IMG/VR virus record: IMGVR_UViG_3300021138_000016
Coordinates: 1-64,000 of that record
DNA length: 64,000 nt
Direction: 5' to 3' (one strand)
DNA from: a virus
Of the stretch, positions 30,601 through 37,628 are shown piece after piece. Each line of letters starts with the position of its first letter. Position 1 is the stretch's first letter. A program made the position numbers and the translations under genes. The notes beneath the pieces are model-generated. The model made no database searches and had not been told where the DNA came from. It saw nothing but the letters and a program-made list of their open reading frames with translations.

Positions 30601-33585
30601 ATACCCCTTATCCATCCCCTTTTTAATATCACCATTTTCAGTCATTACTTTTAATGCTTTGTCTGATAATATTACGGGGTTATCATTGCCATCTACTAAA
30701 TAATGGAATGATGCCTCGTTATTCATTGATTTAGAGGCTTCTTCTTGGTATTCTTTTGATTTAGATTTATGGAAGTCTGCTAATGCTTTATTTTCCCCGT
30801 TATCCCCTGCTAATTGCTTAGATAGGGCATCGTGCATATCTGCTAGGGTAAGATTGTGTGCAGTATATAAATCATTGATGTTATATCTGTCTAGTTTTGC
30901 ATTTGCTATATTCCTTTCCAATCCTTGTGCGTGAAGAATAGTGTTTTCTAAAGATATTTTATTGGCTTTTGTTTCAGCCTCATTATCTGTTTTGTAATCG
31001 CCGTTTTCTTTCATCAACATAAGGTTGTCAATCAAAGATGCACTATTGTCATTTATAGCGTGTTGTATGTTGTTATTATAGAATTTATTTTGGTGGATTT
31101 CGGCATTTGTCGTATTCAATAATTCGTTCCAATTTTTCATTGAAGCCAAATGACCTTGAACCCCGTGATATAAATCCATAGGCAAGAAAGACAATGCAGA
31201 AACAAAACTATCAACACCGTGTTTTTTTACATAATCAACTATGTTTGGCTTTTCATTACCTAATGCTTCTGCTTGGGCTGATTCTTGTAATAATCCTTGA
31301 TTAGTCATCATTGCGGTATTGGCAGCAATGTTTTTTGTCAAGTTAGTAGCGGTCTTTAATAAAGTGGGTTTTAATGTTTTTCCAAATAAAGATGCTGACT
31401 GTAAATACCCCGTAAAAGCATTAAACAGCAAATCATTGGCAGCAATATTACTTGTCGCTGTACTTGCATCATAGGTATTAACCCCTTGCTTTAATAAACT
31501 ACCATAAGAATTAGCCAAATTAGCGGCAGTCATATATCCTGCATTACCTACTGTTGCCAATCCCGTCCCTACTACTTCGGGCGCACCTAAAGCAACTGCA
31601 CCTTCACCTATCCCCCCTGTTGCAGCACCCAATACTGTTGCACCTGCTATTAAAGGTGTAGAAGAACCTAAGAAGTGTTGCCAATAATCCCAACTTTTTA
31701 AAGAATTAATCCCCTTGTATTCAAAATGTTCTTTTGCTACGTTAGACAGGTCTATATTATTAGCACTAAGGCTTGAATTGTAAACTCTTGCAGCATCCCC
31801 ACCGTGTCCTGTTTTTGCGTACATAAAAGCACTAAGACCATACATCATATTTTTATATGCTTGGTCTACACTTGCCATATAAGTCCCCTTATCTGCTAAT
31901 ACTTCATCCGCTTTTCTTCCCCTTGCTTTAGATACTGCTTCTAGGGTTTTGTTTTCTACTTCACCTAACCCCTTATAGTAATCTTCTAGTGCTTTTTGTG
32001 ATTGGGCTTTAGTCATGCCTTTTATACCAATACTTCCATCGGGATAAACAGACACATCTTTGTTTGCTGATTGCAAAGCCCCAATTAAAAATCCTTTACG
32101 AACATCATTTGCCTTATCCTTTGCATTTTTTATATCTGCTTCTCTTTTCTTTACTAAAGCAGATGTTTCTTTATTGTTTTGTAGGTCACGGATAATATTC
32201 TTTTGGGCTATTTCGGGTGTAACCATTTTTGATTCCACTTGCGAAGCCCATTTTTGCATAATAGATTTCCCCGATTCATTTGCATCCAACGCTTTATTAA
32301 AGTTGTCATTTGCCGCTAATACATCATTATTAAAATGTGTTTCTGCTAATGAGTTTGCTTGTGCATATTTTTCGGGGGAGAAAGTATCTTTTATATTATG
32401 TCCGTTGTCTATAAAACTTTTTAAGGCAGGGTTATTTTTAGCAACTTGTTCATTGTATTTTCTTGTTGCGTGTTGTACGGGGATAGCCGTTTCTATATGG
32501 TCTATAATACGATTTTCTACATCTGTGTACTCTGTATTTTTCAAGTTTTCTCCCAATGCTAATCCTGCACCGTGTTCTTTTGCAGCAGCAATAACATCAT
32601 TCTTACTTGACATATAATCGTGTACTATCTTACGGATAGCATATTGGTCTGATTCGTCAAATATATGTGCTTGTCCTAGTGGGCTTCCTTTCCTTTGTTC
32701 GGGGTTTAATGACTTTAATTTCCCTTCATAATCCAACGCTGCTTTTTCAATATATTTTTGAAGTGCAGGTAGTTGTAGTAATTGCGGTTGGTATTCCGTA
32801 GTGTATTTGTGGTTATAAACTACATCAATACCGTGTTTTATAAAGTTCTCTTTATCCTTTAAGTTGTTTAATTGTGCATCTATTTTTTCGTAATCTTGTT
32901 GTGAAGGGGTAACGAAACGGGAAGCCAAATTTTGCCTTTGGTTATTCAATCGTTCCATATCCTTCTTAACATTCCCCCATTCTTGCAAAGCGGGCATAAT
33001 GCTTTGTGTTTGAGTAAGATTAGATATAGTTGCTAAATTCTTATTTTTTTGATTTATTGCATTGGTTAATTGTGGTAAGTCAATACCCATATTAGGCTTA
33101 ACCCCGTATGCTTCTAAATCTTCTTCTTTTAAATCACCCTTATAAAACCTTTCAGTTATATCTTGTCTTTTATTGGCATCGTGTATATTAGCCTCTAAGT
33201 TTTCGGGGGAAACCAATGATGTTGTTGGCTTTTTACCCGACAATATCCCACTAAATAAGTTTTTGTTCTTTATTTGTTGTTCTTGGGCTTGTTTAGCCAT
33301 TTCAGCATTATTACCTTCTACTACTGTTTTAGTTAAAGGCGAAACAGGCTTATCATCCCTTCCTAATGTAGATTTTGAAGTGGATGTGGATGTGGGTGAA
33401 GTTACCCCACCATTTTGCAAAGGCTTTGAGCCATCCAAAGGTATAGTTGGTATAGTAGGTTCGGTAGATGCTTTTTTTTTTAATATAGGCAATCCATCTT
33501 CTGTTGTTTCCGTGTTTGCAGAAACATTTTGATTACTAATTATTGGTAACCCATCCTCTGTGTATTTTCTAACCGATGTAGCCAT
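24664..33585 (-). CDS. Giant internal virion-like polyvalent protein, 2973 aa
   Basis: The N-terminus repeats T-E-D-G-L-P-I twice and is Pro/Ser/Thr-rich. Residues about 150-640 are helical; about 640-690 form a Gly/Ala-rich hydrophobic patch that could insert into membrane. Residues about 1045-1180 resemble a HAD-like domain (F-S-D-Y-H-S-T, I-V-T-K-S, L-I-D-N-S-N). Residues about 1330-1480 carry a motif common in phage large polyvalent proteins (R-S-I-D-E-V-A-K-E-M, then P-Q-D-I-V-D-F). Long coiled coils cover roughly 1680-2330, and a second hydrophobic helix lies near 2760 (G-L-G-M-F-A-L-A-S-I-G-S-M-Y-F-G). Size, layout and neighbours fit a protein packed in the capsid and injected with DNA. 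I found no RNA-polymerase catalytic motif. Confidence 0.7.
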   Translation of the reverse strand: MATSVRKYTEDGLPIISNQNVSANTETTEDGLPILKKKASTEPTIPTIPLDGSKPLQNGGVTSPTSTSTSKSTLGRDDKPVSPLTKTVVEGNNAEMAKQAQEQQIKNKNLFSGILSGKKPTTSLVSPENLEANIHDANKRQDITERFYKGDLKEEDLEAYGVKPNMGIDLPQLTNAINQKNKNLATISNLTQTQSIMPALQEWGNVKKDMERLNNQRQNLASRFVTPSQQDYEKIDAQLNNLKDKENFIKHGIDVVYNHKYTTEYQPQLLQLPALQKYIEKAALDYEGKLKSLNPEQRKGSPLGQAHIFDESDQYAIRKIVHDYMSSKNDVIAAAKEHGAGLALGENLKNTEYTDVENRIIDHIETAIPVQHATRKYNEQVAKNNPALKSFIDNGHNIKDTFSPEKYAQANSLAETHFNNDVLAANDNFNKALDANESGKSIMQKWASQVESKMVTPEIAQKNIIRDLQNNKETSALVKKREADIKNAKDKANDVRKGFLIGALQSANKDVSVYPDGSIGIKGMTKAQSQKALEDYYKGLGEVENKTLEAVSKARGRKADEVLADKGTYMASVDQAYKNMMYGLSAFMYAKTGHGGDAARVYNSSLSANNIDLSNVAKEHFEYKGINSLKSWDYWQHFLGSSTPLIAGATVLGAATGGIGEGAVALGAPEVVGTGLATVGNAGYMTAANLANSYGSLLKQGVNTYDASTATSNIAANDLLFNAFTGYLQSASLFGKTLKPTLLKTATNLTKNIAANTAMMTNQGLLQESAQAEALGNEKPNIVDYVKKHGVDSFVSALSFLPMDLYHGVQGHLASMKNWNELLNTTNAEIHQNKFYNNNIQHAINDNSASLIDNLMLMKENGDYKTDNEAETKANKISLENTILHAQGLERNIANAKLDRYNINDLYTAHNLTLADMHDALSKQLAGDNGENKALADFHKSKSKEYQEEASKSMNNEASFHYLVDGNDNPVILSDKALKVMTENGDIKKGMDKGYIKEVVKSDDAEFPSKYRKQLFEAEQLKKEVKKAEGEQAPIEKGTDKFVSKENEFEGRPIFSDYHSTIAKNGELLPFGKEVKQRLENGEKVTIVTKSGKDNPEENKAEILKTMGLSPEAEKNLTIIQGLSGEEKASLAEKSGGVLIDNSNAVAGEVENLGLGADIKFINANELNKREVAAEKATEPQQQEEKPTTPIPTSEVSVPKEEASVPSEENIQVAEPKEYISKSGRNKLVYDENGFAKVVDINTGKEVSKKTSKKVINEAADNYNFNVGEVSKEPKGISFKDEKEADQYVIDNSNNPLEIAETYIRQQPEGEVIDTKERQIAEYGLGKISQDSFKSFGDRNNIDSDIINSYFKGKKGEEARSIDEVAKEMSDHYGTEITPQDIVDFIIKFPKGESSALKESENSVAQSAKDKFEKLTGLPLNNEIATKAIENEFRKLTEGQQKLAEQQFDTIEQLEKEYWEQYAATNGFTEKSGNINVEPKEETVGEQTPTQDNANIGREAKIEQVERQRDKEADAEGREEDVFEDRGLVPPPPIVPPITEPIIKESGQPKFTQINKATQLKEVSALKEAYEAQGVKKWSESLEKGLNRVKQDYPHLSLKEGAEQMLYKHLSDIENGRIRMDDEDLAVMLYLKRETEQDLVKKSEDRFTAETPLSKEKANDSYKKLISQFEDIVKVIKAGGTTLGRSLVFLQAALGYDSDTGLEIKRGELRAAKGEPLSPEELERTARDWEEERASLIKSQEIEIEKIKKDFEKRLSDDVAKAKSESEKADKAQGGKVNKTKVEKPIRDKAKLILEDFATEFDERAKSEKIDTGSKETPQKMSSADAIREIKTGLDKGDKSIPDIIEKAVNKVDDGTDKEKLKLEIKTKLKEAGIDEEILNEPSSIEKSLNAIKEYAELNGVNDINNEMVGKKLIDDYIKAHFPSYDAKEILPQALEELKKVLPNVDENKLRKAYLKKDEFTQETSRKIKSKQQNTQIEFNAITKLENDINDLKELKDIKGKQFESQRERDEYEKGLIAEKEAILKDRREKAAAARKELRDKENEAKRQERAIKELTDKRDKLQQGIREKRAKSNEKIDTPEIEALKESVKVADKELRDKENELKKIQRDINRKNEQIEDYDKQIKRVNESGEYFKKNRNKSPKQIDKDLVKKQKELADSLRKKELKVSHTDSTTRASYETRASSHNQRVDDAIKDFKNKIEEIGDTTDKNFNRQKSMLENAIDELEKSKVYLDGTSEEPKFKAAEKAMKNALDVFKDAKDYENRLKAKSILDNYEEDKKKDELTIKLEKTKRKFQSDINEYERKINAGEFDDEPKKTEPFTQYDADLIRLENQRRLKKQAFELSKEKAASQNKGKNWQWRAAGVLARGLNVAFLIHSWKTLLKVAFSAGIKPQLNALTKLTTGKIFDALPFETTKAISKNAKLGGESNSIETLKKLQQAVWMQYGEKGLANLYEKSREKFKLAEGKYLDAKKELDEIPLSKSKEYDSKKTEVDKLKVDYGKAMVEDLGNMVYEFIAGRSFEDAYETFLHRVNKIEKEFGELNEERSDWQNQLVSVQSIEHLVGVMGRLHGALKTFSARSEFAAGFIARLEGNIEAGMPIDSNKILEIAYDSYPDWERGKYSEDNAVTRFWNDTLTNIEKKYPTVAAALRLDVAITRVPNNMLKELVMEYTAGSVIAVYKMNKAYRQAKGEAFDLGYTDRDSEEFKTALRERLNEIPAKEAATIARAFRKGGFGLGMFALASIGSMYFGASFGGFPHLGQSAEDKEKERRQKKTKEPETKTGDIRIGNYTLPKWVSMVIEHTPAFYPAMMALDAADVYKDKIKRGEISAAAAKDAVVSNVEHLIESSPQLERGQKWVFDPLSQRLLPPYKINDVDEKGNDIKRVTFTPEDYVKWVGIGNKKELLSEFWYKKATNAVKSAKHRKGEVETNKSLSEEQKEEKKKHIDEQLDKDIKSFYKNNEKHPSGKGFEPSTEQ

Positions 33586-33590
33586 TTATT

Positions 33591-35246
33591 TTACTTTAAT
33601 CCTGTTTGTTTAATATATTCATCAACGCTTACCCCCGATGCCTTTGCCGCTTTAGTAATTTGGTCTATGCTGAAACTTTTTGAGCCTAGCTTATACTGCT
33701 TTTGTTCGTTATTCTTTGCAGGTTCTTTACCAATTAATTTATTAACCCCACCTTCTTTGTGCAAAATATCTTGCGCCTGTTTAAGTATATCTAAATGTTC
33801 TTTACTTGTTCCCGAACCACTTGTCTTAACTATTTTATTCATTAAGTCATTTGTAGTTACAGGCTCTCCCGAAGTGTATAAAGGTATGTTTTTATCTTTC
33901 TTTATTTCTCCAACTTTAGGGGCTTCCCCCTTTTTAGTCACATCCCAAATATCAATTTCTGATTGAGAATACCTACTATAATAGATAGGTCTTATTTCCC
34001 CATCGGGTGTTCTAGTTATAACATCGGGGTGAATAGTTTTTGTTTCTATTTTTATCTTACCTGCATCGTCTTTTATCTCAACTTTTTCTTGTTTGTCAAA
34101 TAATTTATTTATATCTGTTGAAACCGATAATACGGGTTCTTTTTGTCCCCCTTGTACTGATATTGCGGGAGTGTTTTCATCTACGTTAGTGAGAACATCT
34201 TTTGTGATATTAACCAACCCTTTTGCTGCTTCCGACTTCTCTTTATCAGAATGTCCAAATTCAAGATTTTTTAAATATATAGCTTGTCTTTGTCTTTTAT
34301 CTGCAAGCATCAACTCTGTTTCTCTTTTATAAGCAGGGTCTTGTTCGTCTTTAATTGTTTCTTTGCCACCTTCGGGTCTATATGCTTCTTGCCAAGATTT
34401 TAGCCAAAATGCTTTTTCGGGATTAGTTGGATTTTCTTTTTTGAAAACTTCTTTTTGCTCGTCAGGTAGTTTGTTGAACATATATTTAGAAGCATCTGAA
34501 ATAGAATACTTTTGATTTCCGCCCGCAGGTTGGTTACTATCATAAAGAGCATTGCCAATATTCATATATTGCCCCTTATCAAATTCTATCCCCCCTTCTT
34601 TTCTTCTTAATAATCCCGTATAAATAGCTTTATCCCCTTCACCTTCCATCACACGTTCCCCTTGCGATGGGTATTGTTTTGATTTACCTATACCACCGTG
34701 TTCTACTGTTGTGAGAACCTTGCTAGATAACCCTTGAAGGTCTACTGTCTTAGGCATATCAAATTGGAATATAGGTGCATCTAACCCCCCTTGTCTAAAA
34801 TCTGCTATCCTTTTTTTATTTTCATCAGTAAGTACACTAGGGTCTTTATCTGCAAATGATTGTTGTGTTTGTAGGTATGAGTTACGGGCTTTGCTTTTTT
34901 GCATATTACCCAATAATTGTTGAAATTCGGGGTCATTACCTATTTGTGCTAACTTGCTAGGGTTTTGAGCCATCTTTTGAAAGTAGGCGGTTGATTGCTT
35001 TTGAAGTAGTGGGACATCTTCTTGCATTACACCTGCCCAATCTAATTGATGATTAGCAGCCCAATCTGCTACTTGCTTTTGATGATTTTCGTACTTAGCC
35101 CAATCGTATTGTGCTTTTTCGTGCGCTGCATCCCAAACCCCTTTTAAACCGCTAGATATATCCAATACAACGGCAGGGCTACCTGCAACGAGGTTAGCAT
35201 CTTTGTCAAAGCTATTGATTTCTCCTAAAGAGGGTTCGTTTGCCAT
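33591..35246 (-). CDS. Probable internal virion or tail protein, 551 aa
   Basis: A helical, charged, Lys/Gln-rich protein. The N-terminal third resembles internal virion proteins (W-D-A-A-H-E-K-A-Q-Y-D-W-A-K-Y and a long Gln-rich helix); the remainder is polar. There is no signal peptide or membrane helix. It is tightly linked to the giant gene (5-nt spacer) and the 262-aa gene (10 nt), as expected for a group of co-ejected proteins. Assignment is by context. Confidence 0.55.
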   Translation of the reverse strand: MANEPSLGEINSFDKDANLVAGSPAVVLDISSGLKGVWDAAHEKAQYDWAKYENHQKQVADWAANHQLDWAGVMQEDVPLLQKQSTAYFQKMAQNPSKLAQIGNDPEFQQLLGNMQKSKARNSYLQTQQSFADKDPSVLTDENKKRIADFRQGGLDAPIFQFDMPKTVDLQGLSSKVLTTVEHGGIGKSKQYPSQGERVMEGEGDKAIYTGLLRRKEGGIEFDKGQYMNIGNALYDSNQPAGGNQKYSISDASKYMFNKLPDEQKEVFKKENPTNPEKAFWLKSWQEAYRPEGGKETIKDEQDPAYKRETELMLADKRQRQAIYLKNLEFGHSDKEKSEAAKGLVNITKDVLTNVDENTPAISVQGGQKEPVLSVSTDINKLFDKQEKVEIKDDAGKIKIETKTIHPDVITRTPDGEIRPIYYSRYSQSEIDIWDVTKKGEAPKVGEIKKDKNIPLYTSGEPVTTNDLMNKIVKTSGSGTSKEHLDILKQAQDILHKEGGVNKLIGKEPAKNNEQKQYKLGSKSFSIDQITKAAKASGVSVDEYIKQTGLK

Positions 35247-35256
35247 TAATTATTTA

Positions 35257-36045
35257 TTATTCGGGTGTCCATCCTAATCCACCGTAAGAAGGTTGAGCCA
35301 TTTCTACTCCCAATGGAGTAGGTGGCAACGCTTGTGGTGCGTTAGGTGTTGTTAAATTGGGTAAAGGTCTTGAAACTATACTTTGTGGTATAGAATTACC
35401 ACTAGCATCCGTTGGGGTATATCTTGGGGAATAAGTATCACCTTTTAGTTGATTTATTTGAGCCTTGTTTAATGCTGTATTTTGCATACCCGTACCAAGT
35501 GCAGAAACCCCGCTTATTGCATCACTTAGCCCACCAAAAGCATTTTGTTTACCTGCTGCCATTCTTTGCTTCAACTCATTTAACTTCCTTTCATAAGGTT
35601 GGTATTCGTTCAAACTCCATTGCATTGTTTTTTGCCCCGCCAACTCTTTATTCCGTTCCATAAAACGGTTAATGTTTTCAGTGTGCATTTGTGCATCTGC
35701 TACGGCGGTTGAACCTAATTGTTGATTGTAATTTTGCAATAATCTTGCTATATTGTTTACATCGCCACCGCCTTGCAATGTTGCCCCAATACCTGCACCT
35801 AATCCCCTTTGTGTTTCTTGGGTTAAATAGTCTTTAGCCCCTGTACCTAATCCCCCTTGCGCTTCTTGTGCTGCAAGGTCACGGTTTTGTTGGTATTCGC
35901 TTTGTATCTTATAAAAAGGCTGCCTTAAATTAGCCATTTCTTTTTTGGCTTTGGCTTCATCACTAAATCCTTCAATAGACTTAGCTATGCCCAAACCTGT
36001 TTGTGCAATACCCGCTCCTAAAATTAAACCTCCCGAAATTGGCAT
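35257..36045 (-). CDS. Probable ejection/internal virion protein, 262 aa
   Basis: The N-terminus is a Gly/Ala/Ile-rich hydrophobic segment (G-G-L-I-L-G-A-G-I-A-Q-T-G-L-G-I-A). Ala/Gln-rich helices and a Pro/Thr-rich tail follow. Small internal proteins of podoviruses (T7 gp14, P22 gp7 type) have this layout, with a membrane-active N-terminus. The match is one of architecture, not of sequence. It is separated from the upstream neck genes by a homing endonuclease. Confidence 0.55.
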   Translation of the reverse strand: MPISGGLILGAGIAQTGLGIAKSIEGFSDEAKAKKEMANLRQPFYKIQSEYQQNRDLAAQEAQGGLGTGAKDYLTQETQRGLGAGIGATLQGGGDVNNIARLLQNYNQQLGSTAVADAQMHTENINRFMERNKELAGQKTMQWSLNEYQPYERKLNELKQRMAAGKQNAFGGLSDAISGVSALGTGMQNTALNKAQINQLKGDTYSPRYTPTDASGNSIPQSIVSRPLPNLTTPNAPQALPPTPLGVEMAQPSYGGLGWTPE

Positions 36046-36056
36046 TGTTATTTATT

Positions 36057-36851
36057 TTAATTTGTTACTTGTTTCCATCCGAACCCAGCTGCACTATATC
36101 CCTTGCCATTAACCACTCTTGCAATACTCTTCGTATCTAATCCAAGACTTTTTGCTGCGTGAGATATACTTGTATAATAAGATATAACTACATTTGTTTT
36201 TAAATCAAATTGACATACTTTTTTATGTTGAGAAATATTAGATTTGCCATCTTTAAATTTCCAAACATATCCCGCACAAGTTTTACTGATACCATTTACT
36301 GCATTTTTTATAGCAGTTCTTTTTAATCCATTTTCATTTGCGGCATCTACCGTACTAGGGTACTCTTTTATAAAGTCACCATTGGTATCATACTGCAATA
36401 TTGCTCTTTGAGATGCCTCTTTACACTTTAATAAAGTTTCCTTAGAAGGTTTTACTCTTGCATTATTTACGCTAACCCTATTTCTTGATTCGATAGATAA
36501 CGACTTCCCAATATTGGATAATGATATTTTTTCTGTCATATCTTTACTCCTAATCTCTTTTAATTCTCCATATTTAGGCAAAATAGAATTTAAACCTAAT
36601 TCTAAATCTAATACATTATATAACAACCCAAATTCTCTTTCTTTTAAAAATCTAATAGAAACATCTCCTTCCCATACTATTTCTGTTTTGTGATTATTAT
36701 AACCATAAGCAAAAATGCTATTATATAGCTTTAATTGAAATTTGCAATTACCGTTTTTATAATAGTTCAATCTTCGCTCAAAATTTAAGGTAGAGCCAAT
36801 ATAAACTTGCCCAATAGGATTCGTTATTTTATATACAAATGCTTTACCCAT
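36057..36851 (-). CDS. GIY-YIG homing endonuclease with NUMOD repeats, 264 aa
   Basis: Residues 6-27 hold the GIY-YIG core (V-Y-K-I-T-N, then V-Y-I-G-S-T-L-N-F-E-R-R-L). Two C-terminal NUMOD-type DNA-binding repeats follow: I-L-Q-Y-D-T-N-G-D-F-I-K-E-Y with A-G-Y-V-W-K, and V-C-Q-F-D with A-A-K-S-L-G and F-G-W-K. This is the structure of free-standing phage homing endonucleases that cut intron- or gene-free alleles. It is more AT-rich than its neighbours and interrupts the tail gene order, consistent with a mobile insertion. Confidence 0.87.
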   Translation of the reverse strand: MGKAFVYKITNPIGQVYIGSTLNFERRLNYYKNGNCKFQLKLYNSIFAYGYNNHKTEIVWEGDVSIRFLKEREFGLLYNVLDLELGLNSILPKYGELKEIRSKDMTEKISLSNIGKSLSIESRNRVSVNNARVKPSKETLLKCKEASQRAILQYDTNGDFIKEYPSTVDAANENGLKRTAIKNAVNGISKTCAGYVWKFKDGKSNISQHKKVCQFDLKTNVVISYYTSISHAAKSLGLDTKSIARVVNGKGYSAAGFGWKQVTN

Positions 36852-36853
36852 AT

Positions 36854-37315
36854 TTAATTGTTAAAAAATCGTCTCAAAATTACATACTTTTTCTGATTAT
36901 CTGTAATTTCATTTATTATCTCAAATCCGTTACTTAAAAGATGCTTTATTGCGGGGGTGTTTTTGGTACAAAGCCCTGCATAATAATCGTTCCCTAAATT
37001 AGCATCTATAAAATTCCAAAACAAAGATAAGAACCATTTTACTCTGTACTTCTTCCTTATATGGAAAGAATTTAGAACTATTGAAGTCCCATCTGTAAAC
37101 CTTGTAAAGAACGCTGCTAATTCATCGTCTACTTTTATTTTGTACACTATCTCGTCATGCGAAATACACCGCAACGTATCATCAATATTCTCTTGTACTG
37201 TACCGCCGTTCTTGTGGACATTTTTATGCCAATCGGGGCTTTCTTCTGAATATAATTCTTGAACAATGTCTCTAACGTTTTTAACCTGTTTGCAAATAAT
37301 CTTTCTGCCATCCAT
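36854..37315 (-). CDS. GNAT-like acetyltransferase fold protein, 153 aa
   Basis: Residues about 65-150 fit the GNAT pattern: F-T-R-F-T-D-G-T-S-I-V-L-N-S-F-H-I-R as core strands, a Y-R-V-K-W-F-L helix, then K-N-T-P-A-I-K-H-L-L-S-N-G-F, the conserved segment near the acetyl-CoA site. Similar acyltransferase-like genes sit in tail clusters of podoviruses. Substrate unknown. Its start overlaps the upstream gene by 35 nt. Confidence 0.6.
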   Translation of the reverse strand: MDGRKIICKQVKNVRDIVQELYSEESPDWHKNVHKNGGTVQENIDDTLRCISHDEIVYKIKVDDELAAFFTRFTDGTSIVLNSFHIRKKYRVKWFLSLFWNFIDANLGNDYYAGLCTKNTPAIKHLLSNGFEIINEITDNQKKYVILRRFFNN

Positions 37316-37628
37316 TATCTATTATAAACTCATTTATTTGTGATTGTATTTCAGTATTGTAAGAACCAAAGTTAGGTCTTATTTGTGATTGTTGTAATGT
37401 TGGGATATTATTGTTTATCTCTAAAGTAAAATATCCTGCAATAGTGCCATTATCTCCTTCTATTCTATAAGGGATTACATTGCTTGTTACCAATGCTATT
37501 TTGGCATCTACAAGGGGTTGCAAAACATTCCCATTACCAACAACGGGGAAAGCGGTTTGCCTTGCATCCAACAAAACAAACTGAATTAACTTTGCATAAT
37601 AAAATTCGTAAACAAATCTGAACGTCAT
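37281..37628 (-). CDS. Hypothetical tail-region protein, 115 aa
   Basis: A mixed alpha/beta protein starting F-R-F-V-Y-E-F-Y-Y-A-K-L-I and ending in a charged segment. It overlaps the 1584-aa gene by 4 nt (ATGA). Placement between the large tail protein and internal proteins suggests a minor virion or chaperone role, which is inference. Confidence 0.52.
   Translation of the reverse strand: MTFRFVYEFYYAKLIQFVLLDARQTAFPVVGNGNVLQPLVDAKIALVTSNVIPYRIEGDNGTIAGYFTLEINNNIPTLQQSQIRPNFGSYNTEIQSQINEFIIDNGWQKDYLQTG

Noticed and set aside
24664-33585. Virion RNA polymerase as identity of the giant protein
   Set aside because: crAss-like phages carry such enzymes, but I found no DxDxD-type catalytic motif in this chain.
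25418-34332. Many plus-strand frames of 80-250 aa opposite the giant virion genes (for example 27854-28603)
   Set aside because: They are antisense shadows of Lys/Glu-rich coiled-coil coding sequence, rich in Ser/Phe/Leu, with no own start context or operon structure.
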